The notes below the pieces were generated by a model. The model did no database searches. It saw only the letters and a list, made by a program, of their open reading frames with translations, and was not told the origin of the DNA. A program made the translations under genes and the position numbers. This document shows, one piece after another, positions 17,240 through 24,303 of a stretch of DNA of 64,000 nucleotides; position 1 is the first letter of the stretch, and each line of letters begins with the position of its first letter. Source of the stretch: JBDTSW01 sp963807385 (GTDB lineage: Bacteria > Actinomycetota > Thermoleophilia > Solirubrobacterales > 70-9); the NCBI GenBank assembly GCA_963807385.1, contig CAWEBQ010000002.1, positions 992,001 to 1,056,000 on the forward strand. The letters run 5' to 3'.

Positions 17240-17697
17240 CAGTTCGGCGAGACGGTGATCTCCGCGATCTGGACCGCGGTGTCCTCGAGCTCCACCTCGA
17301 AGACGCCCTCGATGTCCGCGGGAACTTCAAACGCGACCTCGCCCCCGGCAGGCACGTCCATGAAGATGTCGTAACCGTGGAAGTGGACATGGTCGGCGGA
17401 GTCGGAGGCCACGCGAAACACGATCTCGTCGCCGCTGGAGAACTCGAGCCTCTCGACGCCGCCAACCGGCTGTCCGCCCTTGACCTCGATCGTCGGCACC
17501 CCGGGCTTGGGCTTCGGTTTGGGCTTCGGCTTGTCCTTGGGCTCCTTCTCCGCGGGCGCCGTTGCCGTGGTGGAGGCGGCGGGGGCAGTCGTTGTGCTCG
17601 AGGGATCGTTATCGCCGCCGCTGAGGACCACGAACAGCGCGATCGCTGCCACCGCGGCGGCAGCGAGCAGCGCGATCCGTGTTCCGTTGGATCCCAT
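17239..17697 (-). CDS. Membrane-anchored cupredoxin-like protein
   Basis: 152 aa. The N-terminal span IALLAAAAVAAIALFVVL is followed by a Thr/Ala and Lys-Pro repeat linker (KPKPKPKPKPG, about residues 50-65), then a cupredoxin-like beta-sandwich with the HVHFHGYDIFMDVPAGGEV segment. The blue-copper Cys ligand is absent from the C-terminal loop (VFEVELEDTAVQIAEITV), so a classic type 1 copper site is unlikely; the histidine cluster could bind copper differently. It sits 2 bp after the 51-aa membrane protein and shares one base with the next gene. Confidence 0.8.
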   Translation of the reverse strand: MGSNGTRIALLAAAAVAAIALFVVLSGGDNDPSSTTTAPAASTTATAPAEKEPKDKPKPKPKPKPGVPTIEVKGGQPVGGVERLEFSSGDEIVFRVASDSADHVHFHGYDIFMDVPAGGEVAFEVPADIEGVFEVELEDTAVQIAEITVSPN

Positions 17698-17699
17698 TC

Positions 17700-17855
17700 T
17701 CAGCGCTCCTCCTGCTGACCGGCGGGGGCTCCCCCTTCGAGCGAGGGAGCGTCGACGGTCTCGGCGCTGAAGACGAACACGAACACGGCCACGATCGCGA
17801 TGCCGATCACAAGGCCGAGGACGATTCCGAGCAAGCGGTCACCCCATCGATTCAC
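17700..17855 (-). CDS. 51-aa single-span membrane protein
   Basis: A short frame from GTG 17855 to TGA 17700-17702. The product is NRWGDRLLGIVLGLVIGIA, then IVAVFVFVFSAETVDAPSLE and a Gly/Gln tail. It is essentially one transmembrane helix with a positive N-terminus. It is 2 bp upstream of the cupredoxin gene, in the leading position of the four-gene operon, and its stop region contains GGAGGAG that would serve as ribosome-binding site for that gene. Its placement and clean hydrophobic profile make it likely real. Role unknown. Confidence 0.6.
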   Translation of the reverse strand: MNRWGDRLLGIVLGLVIGIAIVAVFVFVFSAETVDAPSLEGGAPAGQQEER

Positions 17856-17896
17856 GGCCCCGAGTCTAGGGGCAGCCCTTACAGAAACTTAAGTGG

Positions 17897-18505
17897 CTAA
17901 ATGCCGTCGAGTAGGCGCCAGTTGGCACGGAAGGCCGACTCCGCGGCGGCGGCGATCCGATCGTCGTCCTCCTCGGACGCCAGCTCCTCGATCAGCTCGC
18001 GCGCCTCGGTGGCATGCTCGACATCACGCGTCTCGTGGATCCGGAAGTAGGCGGTGCCGGCGCCGTCGTCGAAGCCGTAGCGCTCGAGCAGCCCCTCGCG
18101 CTTGGTGCGCGAGATCGGGGGCTGGCCACTCTCCACCGCGTACAGGCGCGCGAGCGTCTCGAGCGTGTCGCCGTTTGCCGTCCAGGTCCGGGTGCACGCA
18201 GCGGTCTCCGGAGTGGGCTCGTCGGTGGCGTCGCCCCCGACCTCATCGAGGAACCCGTCCCAGAGGCGGAGGTGGCCGATCTCCTCCGCTGCATGGCGGC
18301 GAAGATCCTCACGCTCGGGCATCGCATCGGCGACCGACTCGCTCATCGTGGCTATGGCCTCGACCGCATGGCGGTACTGACCGGAGTAGCGGGCCAACTC
18401 GTCGGCGCTCAGCTCGCCGGCGGACCACCGCTGGTAGAAGGGATGCTTAAGCACGTCCCAGCGCTCGCGGCTCGACTCGATTCGCTCCCAGATGCCGTTG
18501 TTCAC
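17897..18505 (-). CDS. TenA/PqqC-like heme-oxygenase-fold protein
   Basis: 202 aa, all-helical. It contains the pattern HPFYQRWSAGELSADELARY and RHAVEAIATMSE, then RHAAEEIGHLRLWDGF and HETRDVEHATEARELI. The spaced Glu/His residues (AEEIGH, DVEH) are those that bind metal or substrate in the heme-oxygenase-like superfamily (TenA, PqqC, CADD and diiron oxidases). GTG 18505 is chosen over ATG 18541 because GGGAGG lies 5 bases upstream. Presence of metal-type ligands favours an iron-containing redox enzyme over a thiaminase. The substrate is unknown. Confidence 0.75.
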   Translation of the reverse strand: MNNGIWERIESSRERWDVLKHPFYQRWSAGELSADELARYSGQYRHAVEAIATMSESVADAMPEREDLRRHAAEEIGHLRLWDGFLDEVGGDATDEPTPETAACTRTWTANGDTLETLARLYAVESGQPPISRTKREGLLERYGFDDGAGTAYFRIHETRDVEHATEARELIEELASEEDDDRIAAAAESAFRANWRLLDGI

Positions 18506-18552
18506 TTCGCCTCCCGGATTCGTGGTGGGGTTCGTCAGCATACTGTCCCGTG

Positions 18553-19082
18553 ATGACCACCCCGGACGAGGCGATGGAGGTCCTGCACGACCGCTTCGGC
18601 GCCCACGAGCGCCACCGCGCGCTGCACGCCAAAGGGGTGCACTGCGCCGCGACTTTTCGTGGGAATGAACCCACGCCTTCGGCTGGACGGACTCCGCGGG
18701 AGTGCGGCGCTGGGTCCGCTATACCTGGCGCCCGGCGATCGGAGAGGCCAGCATCCGGCGCAAGCAGGCCAAGTCGGAGGGGCCCGACTATCTCTTCGAC
18801 GAGCTGCGCGAGCGACTCGGCCGCGAGCCGATCCGCATGGGCCTGGAGCTCCAGATCGCCGGGGAGGGCGACGACCCCCATGATCCCTCCTCCGTCTGGC
18901 CGAAGCACCGCGAGCGGATCGTCGTCGGGAGCTTGGAGGTGACCGGGATCGACGAGGACGCCGACGACGGCCTGGTCTTCGACCCGATGCGGCTCGTCGA
19001 CGGGATCGAGGCGTCGGACGATCCCGTGCTGCGCTACCGGCCCGCCGTGTACTCGCTCTCGCACGCCCGCCGCACCCGCTAG
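18553..19082 (+). pseudogene. Catalase-family (SrpA-like) gene with internal deletion and frame change
   Basis: The 5' part reads MTTPDEAMEVLHDRFGAHER and ALHAKGVHCAATFRG, the normal catalase-family N-terminus. Then, in a different frame from about 18676, it reads THAFGWTDSAGVRRWVRYTW, DYLFDELRERLGREPIRMGL and finally DDPVLRYRPAVYSLSHARR, the normal C-terminus. Heme-binding central sequence, roughly 100-120 residues between these parts, is missing. Heme catalase activity is not possible from this locus. It ends 3 bp before the next gene, so it may still provide a leader. Confidence 0.85.
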
Positions 19083-19085
19083 CCC

Positions 19086-19922
19086 GTGGCCCGTCCCCCC
19101 CGCGCCGACATCGCGCCGCCGGAGCTGCCGCCCCGCGTGCGCTGGCTGAACGCCGCGCCGGGATCGATGCCGGAGATGACCGCGGTCGGACCGGTGCTCG
19201 TCCACTTCTTCGACTTCGCGCAGCTCAACAGCGTCAGGTCGCTCCCCTACGTGCTCGAATGGCATCGCCGCTACGCCGAGCACGGGCTGACGGTGCTGGG
19301 GATCCACTCCCCCCGCTTCCCGTTCACCAAGACCGAGGAGGCCCTGAGCGCCGGCGTCGAGCGCCTGGGCATCCCATACTCGGTGGCACAGGACTCCTCG
19401 TATGCGATCTGGCACGACTACGGCGTGAAAGGCTGGCCGTCGCTCTTCCTGTGGAACCGCAGCCGCGCGCTCGCCTGGTTTCACTTCGGCGAGGGCGAGT
19501 ATCGGGCCACCGAGGAGGCGATTCAGGACGAGCTGCGGGAGGCCGATGCACTCGTCGATCTGCCGGAGCCGATGGAACCGGTCCGGCCCTCCGATGCGCC
19601 CGGCGCCGGCGTCGCGCAGCCGACCGGAGAGCTCTTCCCGGGCGGCGGGCCGGGCGAGCCGTGGCGGCCGAAGGCGCGGGACGAAGCGCTGGAGCTGAGC
19701 TATGCGGGAGGCGGAGCGTTCGCGGCCGCGACGGGCGATGGCGCGCTCCGCGTGGCGCTCGACGACGGCCCGGCCACGACGGTCGGGGTGACCGGGCCCG
19801 GCCTCTACGAACTCGCCACTCATCCGGCACACGAGCGGCACGCCATGACCCTGCGCGCCGACCCGGCGGTGGAGCTCTACTCCCTCGGCTTCCCGGCGGC
19901 ACCGCCCGGCGGCGTTCGCTGA
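19086..19922 (+). CDS. Thioredoxin-fold (DipZ/TlpA-like) protein lacking the CXXC motif
   Basis: 278 aa. Residues 30-160 resemble the thioredoxin-like domain of DipZ/TlpA proteins: VLVHFFDFAQLNSVRSLPYV, then RYAEHGLTVLGIHSPRFPF and YGVKGWPSLFLWN with the cis-Pro. In active relatives the first segment reads C-x-x-C; here the two cysteines are replaced by Gln and Ser (QLNS). Residues about 190-278 form a beta-rich C-terminal domain like the one following the thioredoxin domain in DipZ. No signal peptide is evident. Probably a redox-inactive binding or scaffold protein. Confidence 0.75.
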   Translation: MARPPRADIAPPELPPRVRWLNAAPGSMPEMTAVGPVLVHFFDFAQLNSVRSLPYVLEWHRRYAEHGLTVLGIHSPRFPFTKTEEALSAGVERLGIPYSVAQDSSYAIWHDYGVKGWPSLFLWNRSRALAWFHFGEGEYRATEEAIQDELREADALVDLPEPMEPVRPSDAPGAGVAQPTGELFPGGGPGEPWRPKARDEALELSYAGGGAFAAATGDGALRVALDDGPATTVGVTGPGLYELATHPAHERHAMTLRADPAVELYSLGFPAAPPGGVR

Positions 19923-19964
19923 AGCCCCGGGTAGTCCCGGGGGTGCCTCAGGCCTTAGCGACGG

Positions 19965-20723
19965 TCAGGTGACCCCGGCGTACCAGAGGCCGAAGATGAT
20001 GCCGAAGATCCCTAGCGCCGGGATCAGCACGCTGCGGTAGACGGGCTCCACCGCAGGCCGCGTGAGAATCCACGCGAACGTTCCGGTGAGCGCGGCCATC
20101 GAGAGGATCGATATCGGCGCGAAAACGGCGAGGGCGAGGGCGGCCTCGAGCTGGGACGGGAGGGCCGCGATCAGCAGCACCACCACCGCCCCGGTTCCGG
20201 CGAGGCCGTGGAGGACCCCGATCCCGAACGCCTGCCCAGGGGTCCTGACGGCGTGCGCCGCATGCGAGTGACCGTTCTCGCCCTTGCGCAGATGGCGGTG
20301 GTCTGATGTGGAGGGCTCGGGGGGTGGGTGCCCGTGCGGCCCGGCCCGGTAGTCGCCATGAACCCACTTCCAGATAACCCGGCCGGCCAGGATCAGGATG
20401 ACGACGCCGACGGCGCGCTCGGCCCCGGTCTCGAGCCACGTGGGCAGCTCCGACTTGAACGCGATCAGCGGCAGCCCGATGGCGAGCAGAACCGCGGCGT
20501 GACCGAGCCCCCACCAGGCCCCGAGGCGCACCGCGCTCCTCGAGTCGGCGTCGTCGCTCGCCATCAGCGAGGTGACGGCGACGAGGTGGTCGGGGTCCGA
20601 TGCGTGCCGGAGGCCGAGGACGACGGCCAGACCGAGCGCGACCATCAGAGGCGCCCCCTCGAACAGGCCCGTCAGCGATTCGTCGAGCTGTTCGACCGGC
20701 GCGAACAGCGAGTCGAAGCTCAT
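19965..20723 (-). CDS. Nickel/cobalt transporter (NiCoT/HoxN-like)
   Basis: 252-aa membrane protein with about six or seven spans. The diagnostic metal-recognition motif of nickel/cobalt permeases is present as GLRHASDPDH near residue 40 (H-x4-DH). A histidine-rich cytoplasmic loop (HGHPPPEPSTSDHRH, then HSHAAHA) lies near residues 130-155. A second signature is GIGVLHGLAGTG. It overlaps the upstream Fur-family gene by four bases and is divergent from the hydrogenase operon, so it almost certainly supplies nickel for hydrogenase maturation. Confidence 0.88.
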   Translation of the reverse strand: MSFDSLFAPVEQLDESLTGLFEGAPLMVALGLAVVLGLRHASDPDHLVAVTSLMASDDADSRSAVRLGAWWGLGHAAVLLAIGLPLIAFKSELPTWLETGAERAVGVVILILAGRVIWKWVHGDYRAGPHGHPPPEPSTSDHRHLRKGENGHSHAAHAVRTPGQAFGIGVLHGLAGTGAVVVLLIAALPSQLEAALALAVFAPISILSMAALTGTFAWILTRPAVEPVYRSVLIPALGIFGIIFGLWYAGVT

Positions 20724-21199
20724 GTCCGGTCCTCCTCCGCGAACCGCTTTGCGCAGGTGTCACACAGCCCGGTGATCGGAAAATGGCGGAACCGGGCGTG
20801 GTAGCCGAAGCGCGTGCGGATCGAGCGGCGCAGCGGCTCGAGCTCACGGTCGCTGAGGGCCCGGCGTCCGCCGCAGCGCTCGCAGATGAGGTAGGCGGGC
20901 GCAAGCTTTCCGGCGAGCGCGTAGACCGCCGGGCCGTGACCCAAATGGGCGTGGCGCACGAGGCCCACCCGCTCCAGCAGCTCGAGGTTGCGGTAGACCG
21001 AGGCCACGTCCGCCTCGGGCACCCTCCCGCCCGAGCCGGCGGCGATCTGCTCGGCGGTGACGGGGCCCCCGGCGGCAAACAGCGCTTCGACCAACAACCG
21101 CCGCGCTGAGGAGACCCGCAGTCCCTCGGCCTTCAGGGCCGCGATCGCGTCCTCGACGCTCTCGACGGGCACCTCCGGGGTGAGGTGGGCGGTGGTCAC
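20720..21199 (-). CDS. Fur-family metalloregulator, probably nickel-responsive Nur
   Basis: 159 aa. The winged-helix part has EGLRVSSARRLLVEALFAAG and DVASVYRNLELLERVGLVRH. The metal/dimerisation part has two Cys pairs, ICERCGG and LCDTCAKRF, for structural zinc, and several histidines. It starts at GTG 21199. Translational coupling to a nickel transporter gene and a Nur-box-like operator 22 bp upstream of the start favour the nickel regulator Nur over Fur or Zur. Autoregulation and co-regulation of nickel uptake are expected. Confidence 0.88.
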   Translation of the reverse strand: MTTAHLTPEVPVESVEDAIAALKAEGLRVSSARRLLVEALFAAGGPVTAEQIAAGSGGRVPEADVASVYRNLELLERVGLVRHAHLGHGPAVYALAGKLAPAYLICERCGGRRALSDRELEPLRRSIRTRFGYHARFRHFPITGLCDTCAKRFAEEDRT

Positions 21200-21215
21200 T
21201 TCTCAGCGACCTTAT

Positions 21216-21242
21216 CGCTCTTGCGATGGAGTTGCAAGAGCG
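21216..21242. promoter_or_regulatory. Nur-box-like operator in the nur / hydrogenase divergent region
   Basis: CGCTCTTGC (21216-21224) and GCAAGAGCG (21234-21242) are perfect 9-bp inverted repeats. Inside them, 21221-21237 reads TTGCGA-TGGAG-TTGCAA, matching the Nur box described in Streptomyces (tTGCaa-N5-ttGCAA) at 11 of 12 positions. It lies 22 bp upstream of the nur-like start and about 112 bp upstream of hypC. Confidence 0.75.
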
Positions 21243-21310
21243 TCGAATTCGCGACTAGCGGGAGGGGAAATCCGACCGTTTCGGGCGGACTGAGCCTTTC
21301 GGCACAAAAT

Positions 21311-21335
21311 GATACGTTGCGAATTGGGGCGTATC
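21311..21335. promoter_or_regulatory. Inverted repeat upstream of hypC
   Basis: GATACG (21311-21316) and CGTATC (21330-21335) flank a 13-base spacer, ending 18 bases before the hypC ATG. The spacer contains another TTGCGA half-site. It could be an operator for an additional regulator of the hydrogenase operon or part of the promoter; no clear -35/-10 pair was assigned. Confidence 0.35.
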
Positions 21336-21353
21336 TACGGAGAGAAGACCCAA

Positions 21354-21632
21354 ATGTGCCTGGCGATACCCGGGCAAATCCTAGAGGTGGTCGATGAGCC
21401 GAACCGGCTTGCCAAAGTGGACGTCGCCGGCGTTCGGCGCAACGTCAACATCGGCCTCCTCGACGAGGAGCCCGGTGGCGTCGGCCCCGGTGACTGGGTC
21501 CTGATCCACGTCGGGTTCGCGCTCTCGAAGGTGGACGAAGAGGAAGCGATGGCCACCCGCCGCATGCTCGAGGGAATGGGCGCCGACTACGAGCAGGAGC
21601 TCGAGGAGCTGAAGGCGAGCGTGATCGAGTGA
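21354..21632 (+). CDS. hypC: Hydrogenase maturation chaperone HypC
   Basis: 92 aa. It starts MCLAIPGQILEVVDEPNRLA, with the essential Cys2 that contacts HypD and the immature large subunit while the Fe(CN)2CO unit is loaded. The beta-barrel continues as VNIGLLDEEPGGVGPGDWVLIHVGFALSKVD in normal HypC form. ATG 21354 is fixed by Cys2. It is the first gene of the hydrogenase operon, about 155 bp from the divergent nur gene. Confidence 0.95.
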   Translation: MCLAIPGQILEVVDEPNRLAKVDVAGVRRNVNIGLLDEEPGGVGPGDWVLIHVGFALSKVDEEEAMATRRMLEGMGADYEQELEELKASVIE

Positions 21633-21690
21633 CGCGCCGCCGGGTCAAGATCCGCGCGCAGGGCCGCCAGTCGAGGGGCGCGCCGAGGCG

Positions 21691-22056
21691 ATGACCACAG
21701 GGGCGAGCACAACTTGGACTGCGCTTCGCCCCAACCAGGAAGCTGATTGCGACCCCGAGACCGGGTGTATCACCTGCGGCGACGTCGCGGAGGAGATGCG
21801 TGTCGTCCGCATCGACGCCGAGCGCGAGCTGGCCCTCTGCGAGCGCGCGTCGGGCGGGCGTCAGACCGTCGAGATCGCCCTCGTCCAGCCGGTCGCCGAG
21901 TCCGACCTACTCCTGGTCCACGCGGGCACGGCGATCTCGAACCTGGGCCGTCCCGACGCAGACCCCGGCACCCCCGGACGCGGGAACAGCATTAAAAGTC
22001 CACGGCGCAGCCGTGGACAGGGTGTTCTTGCGGGAGCGGAGGAGGTGGCCGGGTGA
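21691..22056 (+). CDS. Second HypC/HupF-like hydrogenase assembly protein
   Basis: 121 aa. The core has CITCGDVAEEMRVVRIDAER, then LVQPVAESDLLLVHAGTAIS, a HypC-type beta-barrel. The chaperone cysteines sit in an internal CITCGD motif, as in the HupF-like proteins of group 1h hydrogenase operons, instead of at position 2. The N-terminal 25 residues and the C-terminal 30 are variable, and the tail contains a 9-bp perfect palindrome (21998-22018). The TGA overlaps the hypD GTG. It probably acts as a specific chaperone for the large subunit. Confidence 0.8.
   Translation: MTTGASTTWTALRPNQEADCDPETGCITCGDVAEEMRVVRIDAERELALCERASGGRQTVEIALVQPVAESDLLLVHAGTAISNLGRPDADPGTPGRGNSIKSPRRSRGQGVLAGAEEVAG
21998..22018. 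repeat. Perfect palindrome in the tail of the HupF-like gene
   Basis: GTCCACGGC (21998-22006), loop GCA, GCCGTGGAC (22010-22018). The hairpin lies about 20 bp upstream of the hypD ribosome-binding site GGAGGAGG (22038-22045). It may be a small inserted repeat or a translational control hairpin. Confidence 0.5.
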
Positions 22057-23174
22057 GATTCGTCGACGAGTTCAGAGACGCCGAGCTCGGCCGGGCCATG
22101 GCCGGCGAGATCCTCGCGGCCGTCGAGCCCGGGGGCACCTACAAGTTCATGGAGGTCTGCGGCGGCCACACCCACTCGATCTACAAATACGCGATCGACG
22201 ACATCCTCCCCGACGAGGTCGAGCTGATCCACGGTCCGGGCTGCCCGGTATGCGTGATGCCGATGGGCCGGATCGACGACGGCATCGCCTTGGCGCACAC
22301 CGAGGACGTGATCTTCACCTGCTTCGGCGACATGATGCGCGTGCCGGGCTCGGACGGCACCTTCACCGACGCCAAGGCCCGCGGAGCCGACATCCGGATG
22401 GTCTACTCGCCGCTCGACGCGCTGCGTCTCGCCAAGCAGAACCCCGACAGGACCGTCGTCTTCTTCGCGATCGGGTTTGAGACCACCGCACCCTCCACGG
22501 CACTCACGCTCAAGCGCGCCAAGGCGGAGGGCATCGAGAACTTCCAGGTGATGTGCAACCACGTGACGATCGTGCCGCCGCTCCGGGCGTTGCTCGACTC
22601 CCCCGACCTGCGCCTCGACGGCTTCATCGGCCCCGGCCACGTCTCGACCGTCGTGGGCGTCCGCCCCTTCGAGTTCATCCCGGCCGACTACGAGCGGCCG
22701 CTCGTTACGGCCGGCTTCGAGCCCCTCGACATCCTCCAGGCGATCCACATGCTGCTGCGACAGATCTCGGAGGGCCGCTGCGAGGTCGAGAACCAGTACA
22801 AGCGCGTCGTCCCCTACGAGGGGAACCCGGCGGCCCTAAACGTCATGAGCGAGGTGTTCGAGCTGCGCCCGCATTTCGAGTGGCGCGGACTCGGCTTCAT
22901 CTCCCAGAGCGCGCTGAAGCTCTCCAACGCCTACGCGGACTTCGACGCCGAGGAGCGCTTCGCGGTGCCGGGCGTCCGGGTCGCCGACCCGAAGGCATGT
23001 CAGTGCGGCGAGGTGCTGAAGGGCGTGATCAAGCCGTGGGAGTGCAAGGTGTTCGGCACCGCGTGCACCCCCGAGCACGCGATCGGGACCTGCATGGTCT
23101 CCCCGGAGGGCGCCTGCGCCGCCTACTACAACTACGGCCGCTTCTCCCGCGAGGGCGAGAAGGAGGTCGTTTGA
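22053..23174 (+). CDS. hypD: Hydrogenase maturation factor HypD
   Basis: 373 aa. HypD carries a [4Fe-4S] cluster and, with HypC, receives CN and CO ligands for the active-site iron. Visible signatures: MEVCGGHTHSIYKYAIDD, ELIHGPGCPVCVMPMG with the conserved Cys pair, FFAIGFETTAPSTALTL, GFIGPGHVSTVVG, and the C-terminal cluster cysteines in ACQCGEVLKGVIKPWECKVF and GTACTPEHAIGTCMVSPEGAC. GTG 22053 is preceded by GGAGGAGG at 7 bases and overlaps the previous stop; the stop overlaps hypE. Confidence 0.97.
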   Translation: MRFVDEFRDAELGRAMAGEILAAVEPGGTYKFMEVCGGHTHSIYKYAIDDILPDEVELIHGPGCPVCVMPMGRIDDGIALAHTEDVIFTCFGDMMRVPGSDGTFTDAKARGADIRMVYSPLDALRLAKQNPDRTVVFFAIGFETTAPSTALTLKRAKAEGIENFQVMCNHVTIVPPLRALLDSPDLRLDGFIGPGHVSTVVGVRPFEFIPADYERPLVTAGFEPLDILQAIHMLLRQISEGRCEVENQYKRVVPYEGNPAALNVMSEVFELRPHFEWRGLGFISQSALKLSNAYADFDAEERFAVPGVRVADPKACQCGEVLKGVIKPWECKVFGTACTPEHAIGTCMVSPEGACAAYYNYGRFSREGEKEVV

Positions 23175-24268
23175 GCGCGACCGCCAAGAGCCCGCCCGGC
23201 CGCGAGCAGCGCATTCTCGAGATCATCGAGACGGCGCGCGCGAAGCGCCCGAAGTTCAAGGACGACCAGGTCACGATGGCCCACGGCGCCGGTGGGAAGG
23301 CCACGCAGACGCTTATCGAGGGCCTCCTGGCCCCGGCATTCGCCTCCGAGGCGCTCGACGAGCTGGCCGACGCGGGCACCATCGACATCGCCGGGACGGC
23401 GGTCTCGCTGACAACCGACACGTTCGTCGTCAAGCCGATCCGCTTCCCCGGCGGCTCGATCGGCGAGCTGGCGGTAAACGGCACCGTCAACGACCTCGCG
23501 ATGGCCGGCGCGAAGCCGCTTGCAATCAGCGTCGCCCTGGTGCTGGAGGAGGGCCTCGACGCCGAGGTCCTGAAGGCCGAGGTCGCGGCGATCGCCAAGG
23601 CCGCGTCGGACGCCGGCGTCGCCGTGATCACCGGCGACACGAAGGTGGTCGAACGCGGCCATGCCGACTCGATGTACATCTGCACCTCCGGGATCGGGCA
23701 GCGCGACGGCCGGGCGACCCTCTCCCCCTCCGCCCTCGAGCCCGGTGACTCGGTGATCGTCTCCGGCCCGATCGGGGAGCACGGCACAGCGATCATGCTC
23801 GCCCGCGGAGAACTGGGCCTGGACGCGGAGATCGAGTCCGACACGCGCTCGCTGTGGCCGGGCGCCGACGCCCTGATGGCGGCCGCCGGACCGTCGCTTC
23901 GCTGCATGCGCGACGCCACGCGCGGCGGTGTGGCCTCGGTGCTGAACGAGCTCGCCCGGGCCTCCGGCGCCTCGGTGCTCGTGCGGGAGGCCGATGTGCC
24001 GAGCTCGCCCGAGGTCTCCGGCGCCGCGGAGCTGCTGGGGATCGACCCCATGTACGTGGCCAACGAGGGCGTGATGGTCGCGATCGTCGCGCCCGACGCG
24101 CTCGAGCCGGCGCTCGAGGCGCTGCGCGGGGCGCCCGGATGCCAGGGCGCGGTCGCCGTCGGCGAGGTCGGCGCCGAGCCGCCCGGGATGGTCCTCGTCG
24201 AGACGGCCTTTGGCGGTCGGCGCGTAATGGACCTGCTGGCGGGCGACCCGCTTCCGAGGATCTGCTGA
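23171..24268 (+). CDS. hypE: Hydrogenase maturation factor HypE
   Basis: 365 aa. HypE dehydrates the thiocarbamate on its C-terminal cysteine to give the cyanide ligand. The terminal PRIC supplies that Cys365. The N-terminal AMP-binding signature MAHGAGGKATQTLIEG and the AIR-synthase-like PIGEHGTAIMLARGELG and MRDATRGGVASVLNE are present. The start is TTG 23171, overlapping the hypD stop (TTGA) and giving MSATAKSP. About 25 extra residues precede the usual HypE N-terminus. Confidence 0.96.
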   Translation: MSATAKSPPGREQRILEIIETARAKRPKFKDDQVTMAHGAGGKATQTLIEGLLAPAFASEALDELADAGTIDIAGTAVSLTTDTFVVKPIRFPGGSIGELAVNGTVNDLAMAGAKPLAISVALVLEEGLDAEVLKAEVAAIAKAASDAGVAVITGDTKVVERGHADSMYICTSGIGQRDGRATLSPSALEPGDSVIVSGPIGEHGTAIMLARGELGLDAEIESDTRSLWPGADALMAAAGPSLRCMRDATRGGVASVLNELARASGASVLVREADVPSSPEVSGAAELLGIDPMYVANEGVMVAIVAPDALEPALEALRGAPGCQGAVAVGEVGAEPPGMVLVETAFGGRRVMDLLAGDPLPRIC

Positions 24269-24303
24269 ATGTCAAGAGTCCCCAACACGAGGAGAGGTGT
24301 GCG

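Noticed and set aside
19086..19922. Annotation as an active thiol-disulfide oxidoreductase
   Set aside because: The CXXC cysteines are absent.
21296..21320. Sigma-54-like promoter upstream of hypC (GGCAC ... TTGC)
   Set aside because: The spacing between GG and GC is 16 bases, not 10, and actinobacteria generally lack sigma-54.
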